From the NCBI GenBank assembly GCA_015039365.1, contig WION01000045.1, forward strand, positions 62,001-126,000: DNA of 64,000 nucleotides, read 5' to 3'. Positions within the stretch are counted from its first letter, which is position 1. Every line of letters starts with the position of its first letter. The position numbers were made by a program, and so were the translations under genes. Source of the stretch: Amanita rubescens. Taxonomy: Eukaryota; Basidiomycota; Agaricomycetes; Agaricales; Amanitaceae. Below are positions 33,383-44,106 of the stretch, in pieces. The notes under the pieces were generated by a model. The model was not told the DNA's origin and ran no database searches. It saw only the letters and a program-made list of their open reading frames with translations.

Positions 33383-35256
33383 ATGGCCAAGGAGCTCGAA
33401 GATAAGGAACAAGAAATCGAGTCATTCGATAAAGATTTCGGATTCTTGCCCATTCCCAAACGACTGCGCTATCAGCCCAACCAGCATTTTCATTTTGGAC
33501 TTTTCCTCAATGTCTTCTTTGGCATCGCAAGCACGTTCAGTAAGTGTAATGTTTTAACCGCGGAGGCATTCCCTGAGTTGTACATAGCGGCTGCCAATCT
33601 TTACTACTGTCAACCAATATTAGGCAAGTCCACCGTTGACTTCGTTCAAATGATGTTCTTGGTGACACTAGCTTCCAGTTGAACTTGCAACGTCGTTCGG
33701 TATAACATACAACGAAGTATCAAGGTACGTATGTCTTCGTGACTGCAATGTACCCTTTTCATCTTTTGACAGGATACCAACGCTCGTCCAAGCGGGGTTA
33801 GCCTTTTTTTATACTTCTATTAATATAGCTCACGACGCACTTTAGATATGCCACAGGCCTTCTCTTCATAACTCCACTCGGGGACCTAGTTCGCCGGCGT
33901 CAAATCATACTGCTCCTAAATATACTTTCCGCCGCACTAACCATTGGCCTCGCGGTGACGTCGTCCTTCACCGCTTTTGGAGCCCTTTCATTCCTAGTTG
34001 GCGTATTTAGCGTGACCCCTCAAATTGTGCTTCCTCTTGCGGCAGACCTTGCGCCCCCAGAACGTCGAGCTTCCGCGCTTTCCATCGTTTTATCCGGACT
34101 TTTGTTTGGGATCCTTATCGCGCGAGTTCTGTCGGGAATTATTACCGAATTCGCATCGTGGCGCGTTGTCTACTACATGGCAATAGGATTACAGTATCTA
34201 TTACTGGTGGGATGCTACTACGTCATCCCTGACTATCCAAGGAAGAACAAAAATTTGACATACTGGAACGTGCTGTTCTCCCTGGCGAAATATGCCGTTA
34301 CGGAGCCGATTCTCATCCAGGCATGCCTGATCAACATGGTCTCTAGTGCATGTTTCTCCAGTTTCTGGGTTACGTTGACTTTCCTACTATCTGAGTCGCC
34401 CTACAACTATTCTACGTCAGCTTTACCTCTCTTTTTTATCCATTCAACTCTGATGGCGTCTTGTTGCAGGCTTGTCATTGGCCTGTTCGGGTTGCTTGGC
34501 ATGGGGGGCGTAGCAATGGCCCCTGTTGCGGGTCGGGCTATCGATCGGTTAGTGCCGTGGTATGGTACATTGATTGCGTAGGTTTATATCCATCTTTCAA
34601 ATTGCGCATCGTTTACTCCCGTCAGTACCGTCTGCTCCATCTTGTTCCAAGCTATTCAAGTGGGAGCTGGAGGCATCAATATCGGGGCCGTCATCGTAGT
34701 CACCATCGGTATTGATGTATTCAGGCAAACGACACAGGTTTCAGTTACAACATCTGCGCTAAGGTACACAACGTCCTTTTCGCATTCCACAGAGAACGGC
34801 TTCCTAACCCAATCACCAGCATATCGTCCTCTGCTCGTTCTCGTCTAAACGCAGTTCTCATCCTTTCAGTGAGTTGTCCGGTTCTGCATGCGAGGTCAGT
34901 TGATGGGCTTGAAGATTTTCATAGGGCAAGTAATGGGTACGGCCGTAGGTACCAAGGTTTTCGTACAGCACGGGTGGCGCGCAGCCGCCGGTCTATCACT
35001 TGCGTGGTATGCCACCCAACTGGTCTTTCTACTCGTTCGCGGTCCTCATTGCGAACGGTATACGTGGTTTGGGTGGGAAGGTGGTGCAGAACCTAATAGA
35101 AGTGTCGTAGATGCCAGGAAAAAGGAGCGAGAGGCGCAACAATTTGATATTGAGCAAGGCACTGAAAAGGACGCTAAAAAACCGGCAGTGCAGTATGAGG
35201 GTGATAAAAAAAAGGCCAGCTCAGCAGACGATGATGAGACGGTCCACGAATTATAA
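33383..35256 (+). CDS. Major facilitator superfamily transporter (drug/sugar efflux-like)
   Basis: Several short introns interrupt a typical 12-helix transporter. Exon 1 ends before GTAAGTG at 33540 and joins to give GIASTFTAANLYYCQPIL; the AN.YY.QP motif in helix 1 is characteristic of YnfM/arabinose-efflux-type MFS proteins. The loop between helices 2 and 3 carries the MFS motif TPLGDLVRRRQ. Helices 4-6 include LPLAADLAPPERRASALSIV and GIITEFASWRVVYYMAI. The C-half (GLLGMGGVAMAPVAGRAIDR) is encoded by later exons. The tail after the last helix is long, charged and cytosolic. The substrate is unknown. The exact boundaries of the exons between 34570 and 34925 are not certain. Confidence 0.8.
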
Positions 35257-35452
35257 AAAGACCCGGTAACATACAACGATATCCAGCACGATACATAGTT
35301 ACCACGTATATTTGACGTACGTTTATCTGATTCTTAAACGCAAGGACATTGTTGTAATCGCACATCAGTAAAGAAAAAATCTACACCCCTTAAATGCATA
35401 TTGACTGTTTTTACAATTGACTGATCATTAATACGTGATACATGAAGGGCGC

Positions 35453-36282
35453 TCATTTCAAGAGCTCTTCAACTATTCTATCATCCGTAGTCTGAGCCAC
35501 GTTTGTTCCCCGATAGTTTAACCGACGAAGGACATCAATCTGAACCGGCGATCAGACATGATGTGGGCAATTCGAAAACATAACTCACGATTTTGCTTCG
35601 CTCAAAGCCAAGAATTTCGAATTTCTCCACATGTGCCCGATCCAGGCCTGCGATAGCAATATCGTCGCGATCGTGAGACTTTGTGGGGCTCTTTCCCTTC
35701 TTTTGCCCTGGTCCACCCGCATAAATCTGTGTCCAGTACCTCGCTGTCTCTTCAAAACTACTCTTGCTTGTGGTATAATGTTTTGCGACTTCTGCATCCT
35801 GAGGATCATTGGGTTCTGGAGAGCATAAGAGACTTTGCAGCGATATCAACGTCGATTTGAGCGTGAGGACGGGTGACCAGGCGTCCTTAAGGATGTCTAG
35901 ACAGATGGCGCCAGAGGCCGACGAGATGTTGGGATGATAGACCTTCGTGATGAATTTCATCTTGACCGGTTGGAATGGATAAGACTCAGGGATTACGATG
36001 TCCTAGGAACGCAGTGATCAGTCCGAGGTAATTGGCACGTCTCAGGCGAACTGATGTTATCCACTCACCACGTCAAATTTACCTCCCTCGTATGGCGTCC
36101 CCTCGGGTCCCGGGAACGTCCCTTTGAGATGGAAAGGCGAATCGTCGATTAGCTCAATCTGTATATTCGATGTCTTGTCATTCTTGCAGTCTAGGTAAGA
36201 GATCAGTAAAATATTCTTTTCTTCGGCAAGGAAACACATTACCGGCGATTTCTTTGTTCACTCTTCTAAGGCGAGCATCCAT
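35453..36282 (-). CDS. UBC1/UBE2K-type ubiquitin-conjugating enzyme E2 with C-terminal UBA
   Basis: The first exon starts MDARLRRVNKEIA (ATG at 36282). Later exons carry FHLKGTFPGPEGTPYEGGKF, FITKVYHPNISSASGAICLD (active-site Cys in GAICLD), DAWSPVLTLKSTLISLQSLL and EPNDPQDAEVAKHY. After the UBC fold a Lys-rich linker leads to a UBA-like domain (HVEKFEILGFERSKI, then VDVLRRLNYRG) ending VEELLK. This order defines the yeast Ubc1 / human UBE2K class, which extends Lys48 chains. The size (about 210 residues) fits. It is tail to tail with the MFS gene, 196 bases apart. Confidence 0.93.
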
Positions 36283-36821
36283 TGTCAGAAGGAGGAATGC
36301 AACAAAGAAACACTCGGTCGGAATTTGGCGTCTAGAGACTTTTCAGTCCAGGCTCAATATCATTATGCTTGCTTATGTAATGCACTCTCGGGCCGGGCAC
36401 GACCATGTTTGTTCCATGGGCTGGACGGCTGCCTCCCGGCCAAAGGTTTGTATCCGTACGGGAAGTCGGAACACTCTGAGGGTATTGTCCCGAGTCTATC
36501 AATAGCTACATGTCTTTATACTTTGCTGGTGTGCCCCGGGCCTATCTTTGCCGTAGGGACCATCGCGTGTGATCTCAAGTGATCCTATTCGCCTCTGAAA
36601 GGGATGGTTCAAAGCTTCAAATCGTAGACCGATTTCTTTGTGGCAGTCTACAATGTGGCACAGCTTCGAGCTTTACATTGCATCCCGATTCTTCTCAATG
36701 TCCGAACGTGACTGTGCTAGGTGTGCATTTAAGGATAGGATATACTCGGGACCGTAGAACAAGAAAGAACATATTAGTGTACCCATGACGATACTATAAG
36801 CCCGTAAGTACCCAAATGATA
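36283..36821. other. No recognisable gene
   Basis: This 539-base stretch holds the upstream region of the E2 gene and the downstream flank of the ArfGAP gene. Small ORFs (36325-36582, 36579-36788) have no recognisable features. Confidence 0.5.
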
Positions 36822-38518
36822 TCAACGTTCAGACATTTGCGCCAGATAATCGGAAAGCTGTGAATAGTGGTTAGAACCGATCATAGGGTTTGTAAAACAA
36901 TGTCACCTTGAGTGCTCCGGTTCTAATACTCTCCCCAATATTTTGGACATCGGGATTTGCCATCAGCCGCGAAATAGCATCTTTCGCGGCCGTTTCGAGA
37001 CCAGATAAACTGCCATCTCCCAATAGCCCTCCATCTGCCCCGCGGTCAAGTTCTTCTTCCTCTTCCCGCCCAAAGTATTGATTTGATGATATTGAGGTAG
37101 CGCCCTGGAAGGATTGGAGCCTCGTTTGGGCCTCGCTGACTGAGGCAGGATCATAGGCGTTTCGGCCAAAGTACATGTCGGATGAGATAGCTTTCTGGCC
37201 ACCAAACCGATCTCGAGCGGTGGTCGGCCCATCATCAACGACAGGGGCAGCGCTATATACACCATAATTAGTATCACTTCGAATAATTTAAATATATGAC
37301 GTGCCTCTTAGCCGGTACAGCTGATGCAGTAACAGCGGCTGCGGCACCTGCTCCAGGAATAGCACCGAAACCTAAGCGAGGGAAGGCGGGAGATTTCTGG
37401 GCAGTGTTGAAAGACTCTTTTGTTCCGGAATTTGGTACGCTCATGGTGGTGGATGATTTCATGGGACCGATCTCGTTTGCCCTTTTCAAGGCTTCAGCCT
37501 CCTTTCTTGCCTTTTCTTCTTCTTCTTCTCGACGTCGATCATAGCCTAGCTGCTTAATCCGCTCTTCTTCCTCTTTGGCTTTCCTTTCAGCCTCCTCAAA
37601 ATCAAGTGCCTTTGCCTTTGCTGCACCTAGACCGAGCTTCGATTTCTTGGGAGCTGCAGAGGCCGAGGACGCGGTGGAGGCAGAATTCAGCCTCGCGGTG
37701 CCACCAATCCGGGAGGGGCGTGTAGTGGCTGATGACGACGTGATCGTACGAGGGACAGTTATAGAGGGAGCGGGTGGGGTTGTGGAGGCGGAACCGTTAG
37801 AAGAAGTGTTGGATTGCGCACGTCCGATGACTGGGGGTGTACCCGTACGGGGAGTACCAGGAGCAGATGTCTTTGGTGTGGCGGGTTTAGACCATGACTC
37901 GAAAAAATCCTCATCGGCTTCTTCCTTTGGCGGCGATATCGGCATGTCTGCACCCTCGACGTGAATGCCGTTCGGAAATCTGATTGACGAAATCAGTAGC
38001 GCCGAGCATAATCAATAAGATTTTCCATACTTGGCGATATCATCTTTTACACGTCTACTCAATTCTTCCTTGTATAGTTCTGCAACGCGACCAGAGTATT
38101 TCTTCTTCGTATCAGAATCTGTGAGCAACGAAGCGCCCCCATGCTTCGTGAAGAATTCGATTCCTGACGCATTCCCCCCAATTTTCATCGTGCGCAACTG
38201 GTTCAACTGCCAGGAATCCAGATTAGTTGATCTTTAGGAAAACGTTGAGCAGCAGAGCGGTTCAGCAAACGTTACACTTGCCGAACAAAAGTAATGTGGA
38301 CACCCATGTTTCTATGCACGCTTGAGCATTCCAGACAGATATAGACACCAAAAGTGACGCTGGACCATGTAGGGTTTCGAGCATTGCAGTCAAAACATGT
38401 CTGTGGTGATTGTCGGTAAGTGCACTAAGTAGGGTCCAACTAGACTCGCCTTGTTGGCCTTCTGGGCTTTGAGAATTTTGAAAACCTGATCAGTTTCCTG
38501 CTTCGTTGGTTCAGTCAT
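36822..38518 (-). CDS. ArfGAP (Glo3/ArfGAP2-3 type) with three GC-AG introns
   Basis: Six exons (38518-38450, 38400-38282, 38231-38031, 37979-37305, 37252-36907, 36857-36822) total 482 codons, so 481 residues. The ArfGAP zinc finger is TCFDC...[16 protein letters not shown] (CxxC-x16-CxxC, followed by the catalytic Arg of HRN). It continues with [20 protein letters not shown]. The middle is Ser/Pro/Ala-rich with a charged coiled coil. The C-terminus has Glo3-like [13 protein letters not shown] and SNQYFGRE repeats. It should activate GTP hydrolysis by Arf1 on COPI vesicles. Introns 38401-38449 (GCGAGT), 38232-38281 (GCAAGT) and 37253-37304 (GCACGT) begin with GC; nearby GT sites give frameshifts or stops. 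The other two introns use GT. Confidence 0.93.
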
Positions 38519-39875
38519 TAAGCGTGCAGGTAGCAGAACTTGTGTGGATTACTATCGACTGTTACGGGGTCCTTGCTACTGTCACATGTCGCATTACGGA
38601 GGGATCGGGGTCCATACCTCAGATCCAAAGCCCACACGCTGAGAGTATACAAGATCTACTAACACAACAGGCAGGGAGTTATCTCGAACCGTAAAAATAG
38701 TTGGCAGAATTAAATATTTCGCCTTAGCAAAGCTCAAGAAAAATCACAAAAACGATTGATTTCGGGGACCATTTCAGATGTAAATTCGGAGCAACTGAAC
38801 CGAAATATTTGCCATCCGCGAAAATATTGATTTCGGAATACTGGCGAAAGAACATATTTTTGAGGTTTATTGGTTCCCGTATAACAGCTTCCGAAAGATA
38901 TAGATTCAGATTATTCACGCGGTCTTTTTCTTCGCAAAAGGTGCATTTCTAAAATTCTACTTAGAGTGGTAGCTACTATAATACGAATGCAGTTGTGCGT
39001 GCGAGTGATAGTGACAGTGCGAATAGCGATGGTGGGTATAGCGTGGCTGAAATGATCAAGAGCGAACGATAGGTGCGAGAGCGTTGCCGGAATAGTCTGT
39101 TTCATAGCTAGCAAACCTGAACATGTCGCCTTGGAGAGTCCGGAACTCATTCGTGAGGGTCGCTCAAGAACACCCAAACTGTCTTAGATCGGCGCTGGGC
39201 ATAGAGAGCCGGATAACGGTCAATGTTGAGAAATGAAGGGAACTAGACGCAATATTCAGTGAAACAAAAACGGTACTGATTCCGAAGCCTACAAGCAAAA
39301 TATGCCTTCGCGAGAGAATCAAGTAGCATCTTAATAGATCACGATTGTTTCTCTTTGCATGATTATAATTATTATAGGGACATACAATGTCCAGAGACGA
39401 CTTCAGGCAAGTGACGAGCATTTATCCCGATGAAGTGTGATCTTCTAGGTGTTGATTCGAGGGATAGTTGGCAAAAAACAAACTAGAATCGATGATGCTT
39501 GCAATAAGATACAACTACATCGACAAGGATTTCCTGAATTACTCTGCAAATTCGGTGGCCATCTTCAGGACGTTCGTAGCATCTTTTCGGGTAATGCGAC
39601 CGTTTGGGGCCGATAATGGAAAATTGGAGGTCGACTGGCGGTTGGCTGCTTCGGGTATCTGGGAAAAGGTTGAGTTGCTAGAAAAGGATTGGTGCAATGG
39701 TACGGACGTCCCATGTCAATAAAGTGCTGGCCGAAATAAATCATTTGGAGACCATTCCAGAACGGTACGTGAACCAGCCAATGTGGAGGGCTGGATCGAT
39801 CTCGCGTAGGTCGCTGGTGATGGCGTCGGACCAGAGGGAATGACGGTGAGTGTGCCAGCGGGAATTGACATTGTT
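38519..39875. other. Intergenic stretch with an interspersed repeat; no clear gene
   Basis: The left 180 bases form the ArfGAP promoter region. An interspersed repeat fills 38697-38911 (separate entry). ORFs at 39164-39421 (minus) and 39468-39722 (plus) have no domain I recognise. The latter precedes the Crinkler-header relic and could be part of its decayed neighbourhood. Confidence 0.4.
38697..38911 (+). repeat. Interspersed repeat, copy A
   Basis: Begins GGCAGAATTAAATATTTCGC and continues AGCAAAGCTCAAG, CATTTCAGATGTAAATTC, GGCGAAAGAACATATTTTTG and AGGTTTATTGG. It aligns along its whole length with 49659-49871 and in part with 49873-50012 and with the reverse complement of 41920-41967. No ORF is shared between copies, so it is probably a non-coding mobile or LTR-type remnant. 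Confidence 0.75.
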
Positions 39876-40066
39876 ATGCCCAATCAATCAAACGACGGCA
39901 TTCGCGAATTCCGTTGCCTGATTGAAGGCGACCATAATGTATTCAAAGTAGAAATTGCCACATCCGATTTGAAGGACAAAAATCACTTCTTGCCAAAGAC
40001 CTAACTCTTTTGAAGGTGACTACAACCCAGAGTCTTTGATTCCTTTGGCTCTCCAATCAATGCCCA
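39876..40066 (+). pseudogene. Degenerate Crinkler-type N-terminal header
   Basis: From ATG 39876 the frame gives FRCLIEGDHNVFKVEIA and SDLKDKNHF. The frame then shifts, and the expected KSLLAKDLTLLKV follows in another frame near 39985-40010. This is the ubiquitin-like N-terminal header of Crinkler proteins (CLIEGD..F.V...DLK...LLAKDLTLLKV). The frameshift and several missing residues between VEIA and DLK indicate decay. The header is directly followed by the nuclease-like ORF at 40094, so the two may once have formed one effector gene. I do not attempt to restore it. Confidence 0.5.
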
Positions 40067-40093
40067 CCCCATCCTTGGTCTCCGACTGCCCCA

Positions 40094-41436
40094 GTGGTGC
40101 GTCGTGAGTGGTCTCGTATTGCTCAGCGATTTCGATGGGTTTCATTGTTTTGCAAAAGGGTTGCAAAGTCACTCTCTCTGTTTAGTGCCTGGATGGATGG
40201 CGCGAAAGTTACCGAGATCGTGATACCCCCGAAAGAAGTTGCAGACCACTTTGATGAGCTGTATCAGTTAAAAGAAGTGCCCAAAGCTCTTCAGGTTAGT
40301 ATCCCCTGCGTGCATATCTATCACTCATAACTTCTAAGTAGGTTCCTTTACCAACATCATGTTTAGACAACCAAACCAAATTCCAGCTCGCCGTGCGTAC
40401 ATGGGCCTCGACACTTTCCTCTGTAGAAGAAGACGAGTATGGAATCCTAACCGCCCTTCCCAATCTCGCCTTCGCTTACGATCATGTTTGCAAAACGTCA
40501 AATAATCACTCCAAAGAACATACTCAGCGTCGTAGTATTGACGATATTATCGAATTAGCTTTTAGTGCGAGGGTTGATCGTCATTGTGACTTCAAGTACG
40601 TTTTCTCCCCTCGGGCTTTCGCATATATCTCCTATAACCTTGCCATTAGAACTGAAGAAAGGTATCGCCTTGTGGCATCGCCTGGCAATCCAGATGCGCA
40701 GTCCGACACCTTGGTGACAATTCCTTCCAAGACCGTCGATAATAGAATACGAATGGATGAGTTTTCCTTTCAAGGCGACCCAACGATCTCACAACACCTG
40801 TATTGGTCCGCTGATGGGATGACGGACGGCTTCTCAATCATCGGGTTCGCTGGAGAATTCAAGAAGGATGATAACAACTACAATAAAAACCAGCTAATCA
40901 TGGTGCTTGCCACTGCACAGGCGCAGCGGAAAGCTCTCTCACTCAATCGATCTATCATCATGGGGGCTATTGCCTGTCGTGGCCGCGTGCAAACTTTCTC
41001 TTCGTACTGGACAAGTGACGAGTCGGTATGTTCATAGTTATGTATCAGTTGCCAAAAACTCAAACTTTCTTAGCTCCTTTGCATCTACGCGCACGAGCAA
41101 GAGTTTGATCTCTCCGACCCTATTCAGGTGATACGCCTATACGTTTTTTGTTCAAAGCTCGAGAAGGAGCTCCAGGGTACCTTCGCCTCGGAGCTTAAGG
41201 CATGGAATACTCCAACTGAAGTAACGCTCCAGAGTCGCAAGTGGCGTAGTCCTGACCATAGTAGAAAGCGTCGTCGGACAGAAGCCGGGGAAAGCGGTCA
41301 TGGGACCAACGGAGGCGGCAATAATGATCTCGTGGATGCGGATGAATTAGATGGTGACCGGTACATGAATGTTATGAAATGGCGCGATGACGTTGTTTCT
41401 GATGAGGACAACATTCTGGACGCGACCTCAGGCTGA
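40094..41436 (+). CDS. PD-(D/E)XK-like nuclease domain protein of a multicopy Agaricomycete family
   Basis: Three exons give a protein of about 400 residues: 40094 to about 40294, 40342 to about 41026, and from about 41075. The first junction joins PKALQ to VPLPTSCLDNQTKFQLAVRT, and the second joins WTSDES to LLCIYAHEQEFDLSDP. The core is SIIGFAGEFKKDDNNYNKNQ, QLIMVLATAQAQRKALSL, then a strand IIMGAIACRGRVQTFSSYW. The EFK triad in a strand followed by a Gln-rich helix is what restriction-endonuclease-like folds show; that fold is inferred. The C-terminus is basic then acidic and probably disordered. The start may lie farther upstream in the Crinkler-like header at 39876. Confidence 0.6.
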
Positions 41437-42001
41437 TTACAATTTGAAGGGAGAGCTATCGCTTCTTTGTCATAAGCCGACCTTTTAGGAGTTCCCGGGA
41501 GTAGCTGTCAAGTCCTGGGGCATATATCCCACCTCGGCTTGAACCATCCATCCCTGCTTTCGTCCCATGTTCCTGCTTGTCCATCCTCCTTCGGTTCCGC
41601 GTCTGCTGGCCTTTCTTGTGCCCACGACTAGTTCCCCCTTACCTTCCAGTATCAGTCCACGTTCATCCTCATTTGGGCGCATTGGACTTTCGGGTTTAGG
41701 CTCGGAAGCTACAATACATGCACCTACGTACAAAGATACGATATTTACATGTGTGGCTTTGGGGTAAAAGAAGAAAAAACAGAAAAGTCATTCGAGCGAA
41801 CTTGAACTTGAGCTTGAGGGGTCATTTCGGACTGGAAGTTTAAGTAGCATCGGCATTAATTAATTGAATCTTTTTTTTTTCTGCCTGCGGCGCTACACGT
41901 ATAGTTACAAAGCCTACGTTTTTGTGATTTTGAGCTTTGCTAAGGCGAAATATTTAATTCTGCCCTATTTCTGCTCTTTGCCTGGTAGACGGCTCCAAAT
42001 A
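41437..42001. other. Intergenic stretch with an inverted fragment of the interspersed repeat
   Basis: 41920-41967 is the reverse complement of the start of the 38697 repeat (CTTTGCTAAGGCGAAATATT within it). It lies 35-80 bases before the CCDC137-like start codon, so in its promoter or leader. The rest holds no recognisable gene. Confidence 0.6.
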
Positions 42002-42940
42002 ATGGCAAATAACATGCCTCACAAACGGGCGAAGCGGTCAACGAGAGAGGAACTACGACGACAAAGGTCTGAAATACGCCAGCAACAATGTTACAGAATG
42101 CTTACCAATTTTCCTGTCCTACAGGAGCATCGATCTAGCACCAGGAAAAGATACCTTGAATAATGAGGGCATACCCAAGTCTGCGACGCGCGTCTTAAAT
42201 GCAGCTAAGATACGAGAAGAGTGGAGATCGAAAAGAAAACGACTTGAATCTGATAATGGACAACACAAAAACAAGCGGAGAAAGGCGCATAGTGATGATG
42301 ACAAGGATATCACTAGTTTGGGGAAGATTCACTCTGGATGGAAAATTCAACCAGGTGAACCGATACAACATTTTAATCGGTAAGGACTACTTTTTGCCAC
42401 AGCGTTACGCATATATGTTGACGATTGATTTATAGGAGAGTAGAAGACGGAATGCGGCCGATCGTACGATCAGCTATCCAAGCGTCGAAAGCTATTGTGC
42501 GACATAATTTCAAGCAACGTACGAAGGCTCTTGAACAGAATTCATCTAAAGTGCTGGCGCTAGCGTCTCCTCCTAATACTGATAGGGGACGGCCAGTTCG
42601 GAAACGTTCTACCTCGCCAGCTGCAGAGGCAAACGTAGCTTCCGCTAAGGAATTTGCGAAGACCGAGACCTCACTTCCACGCAGATTAAATGACGTTGCC
42701 CAGGCCCCTCCCTCACTGACGTCGCTTCGTTTTAGTGCAAGAAAGTTGCAACAAGGTATCAGTGCTACGAAGCACGCCGATGTACTTTCGATGGCGCAGA
42801 GGTCATTGATGGAACGGGAACGGGAGCAAGCGATCCAAAGGTATAGGATGCTCAAGGCTACCAAGCTTAAGTTGCACGCGGTGAAGGGAGCAGGGGAAGG
42901 GAATGTTTCGAGTAGTGAGGATGTAGTAGCTTCGTCATGA
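42002..42940 (+). CDS. CCDC137-like basic nuclear protein
   Basis: Three exons (42002-42066, 42125-42379, 42436-42940; introns of 58 and 56 bases) total 275 codons, 274 residues. The protein is basic and helical: RAKRSTREELRRQR near the start, then IPKSATRVLNAAKIREEWR, a Lys-rich cluster, and KIQPGEPIQHFNRRVEDGMR. The PGE....FNRRVE motif followed by helices resembles the CCDC137 / RAR-linked coiled-coil family of nucleolar proteins. The acidic end EDVVASS is short. An alternative start 12 bases downstream (MPHKRAK) cannot be excluded. Function in fungi is not known to me. Confidence 0.7.
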
Positions 42941-44106
42941 ATTCACGATCAGGGTGATTTATATATCATACCCAGCGCATGCTGCGAGCTTCAAGCGAAT
43001 CGTTTGGGTAGTTTTGTTGAAAGGTAACCTAACGGGAGAAATAACTATTGCACGAGTCCGTCAGTATGGTAGCGTAGCTAGAGAAAGAAGGGTCTCACCT
43101 CAGCCACTGATATTCGGACTGAGGTGAGACGGTCGAAAGCATATTCGTATATATACTACATATCATCGCGAAGAGGTTTGAGACTACGAGCAAATATGTA
43201 CAACAATGTCAAACTTGAAGTGACTACCTCTCCTCATATCGCGGAGCCACTGAAACGGCCGACCGATCGCTTCAAGAAATTTATGCTCTAATTCGAGACC
43301 TGAAGCTATTATTTAAAACTGTATGGCCGCGGTGACGCCACGCAGCTCGCTATTCCAATGCTATACGAGAGAATTCCGACCCTCGGAGCACGCAAGTACA
43401 ACGTCATGCCGTTCAAGCTAAAAATTAATAGGTTTTTCGTGAGTGAATTACTGAAATTAAGCATGACCAAGCGGAAAGAAGCGGTTTAAAATTACGACAG
43501 CTCCGAGTCCTTATTGTCCGTCTTCTGGCAATGTAGCTCTACTGGCTGCTTCCCGGCTTAAACATCGAAACTCTCTTGAATCGTGTATGCAATGATTAAC
43601 AAAAATCTGCGTATTTTCGACGACCGCCGCACCAAGAGCTTTCAGTCCGTACGGCGTAACGAGAATCGCTGTTTGAACGAAGAATGCGGTACCAATGGTC
43701 GCCATCCGACGTCCACGGCGGGGGGCGGCTGTGTTCGACCACTTAATCGTACTCTTTTCTTCGCGTGTTATGGGCTTTGGGAGCGGAAGGGCCGAACGTT
43801 AGTGCGGAACCTAGCACAAATGTAGGTTGAGCAACTTAACTTAACCCATTTGCCTCAGATCTAGGTCCCATCTTGTACAAGCGAAGAGCACTCTTCGATT
43901 TACAATTGGACCGTTTCTATCTCATTTGTAGCGGAGTCGGACTCCGCCATGGACGGCGGGAAAATGAATGATGTCCATGGGTGTCTTCGAACCAGATAAA
44001 ACGTCAACTGCTCCGGTAGTATCGTTCTTCCTATAAATATCGGAGCCTCCTGGTATGTCTGCATCTTTGCAAGCCCGGTTCACTTATATTCCTCCCCGCA
44101 CGAAAA
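42941..44106. other. No recognisable gene
   Basis: The stretch holds a hairpin at 43092-43130 (separate entry) and the promoter of the transporter starting at 44107. ORFs around 43511-43825 have no domain. Confidence 0.45.
43092..43130. repeat. Perfect inverted repeat (hairpin)
   Basis: The 12-base arms GTCTCACCTCAG (43092-43103) and CTGAGGTGAGAC (43119-43130) are separated by a 15-base loop. It lies about 150 bases downstream of the CCDC137-like stop codon, so it could affect the 3' end of that transcript; this is speculative. Confidence 0.8.

Noticed and set aside
37253..37304. GT donor (GTCATA) four bases inside the GC-AG intron
   Set aside because: It would put the next exon out of frame, while the GC donor keeps the whole 482-codon frame.
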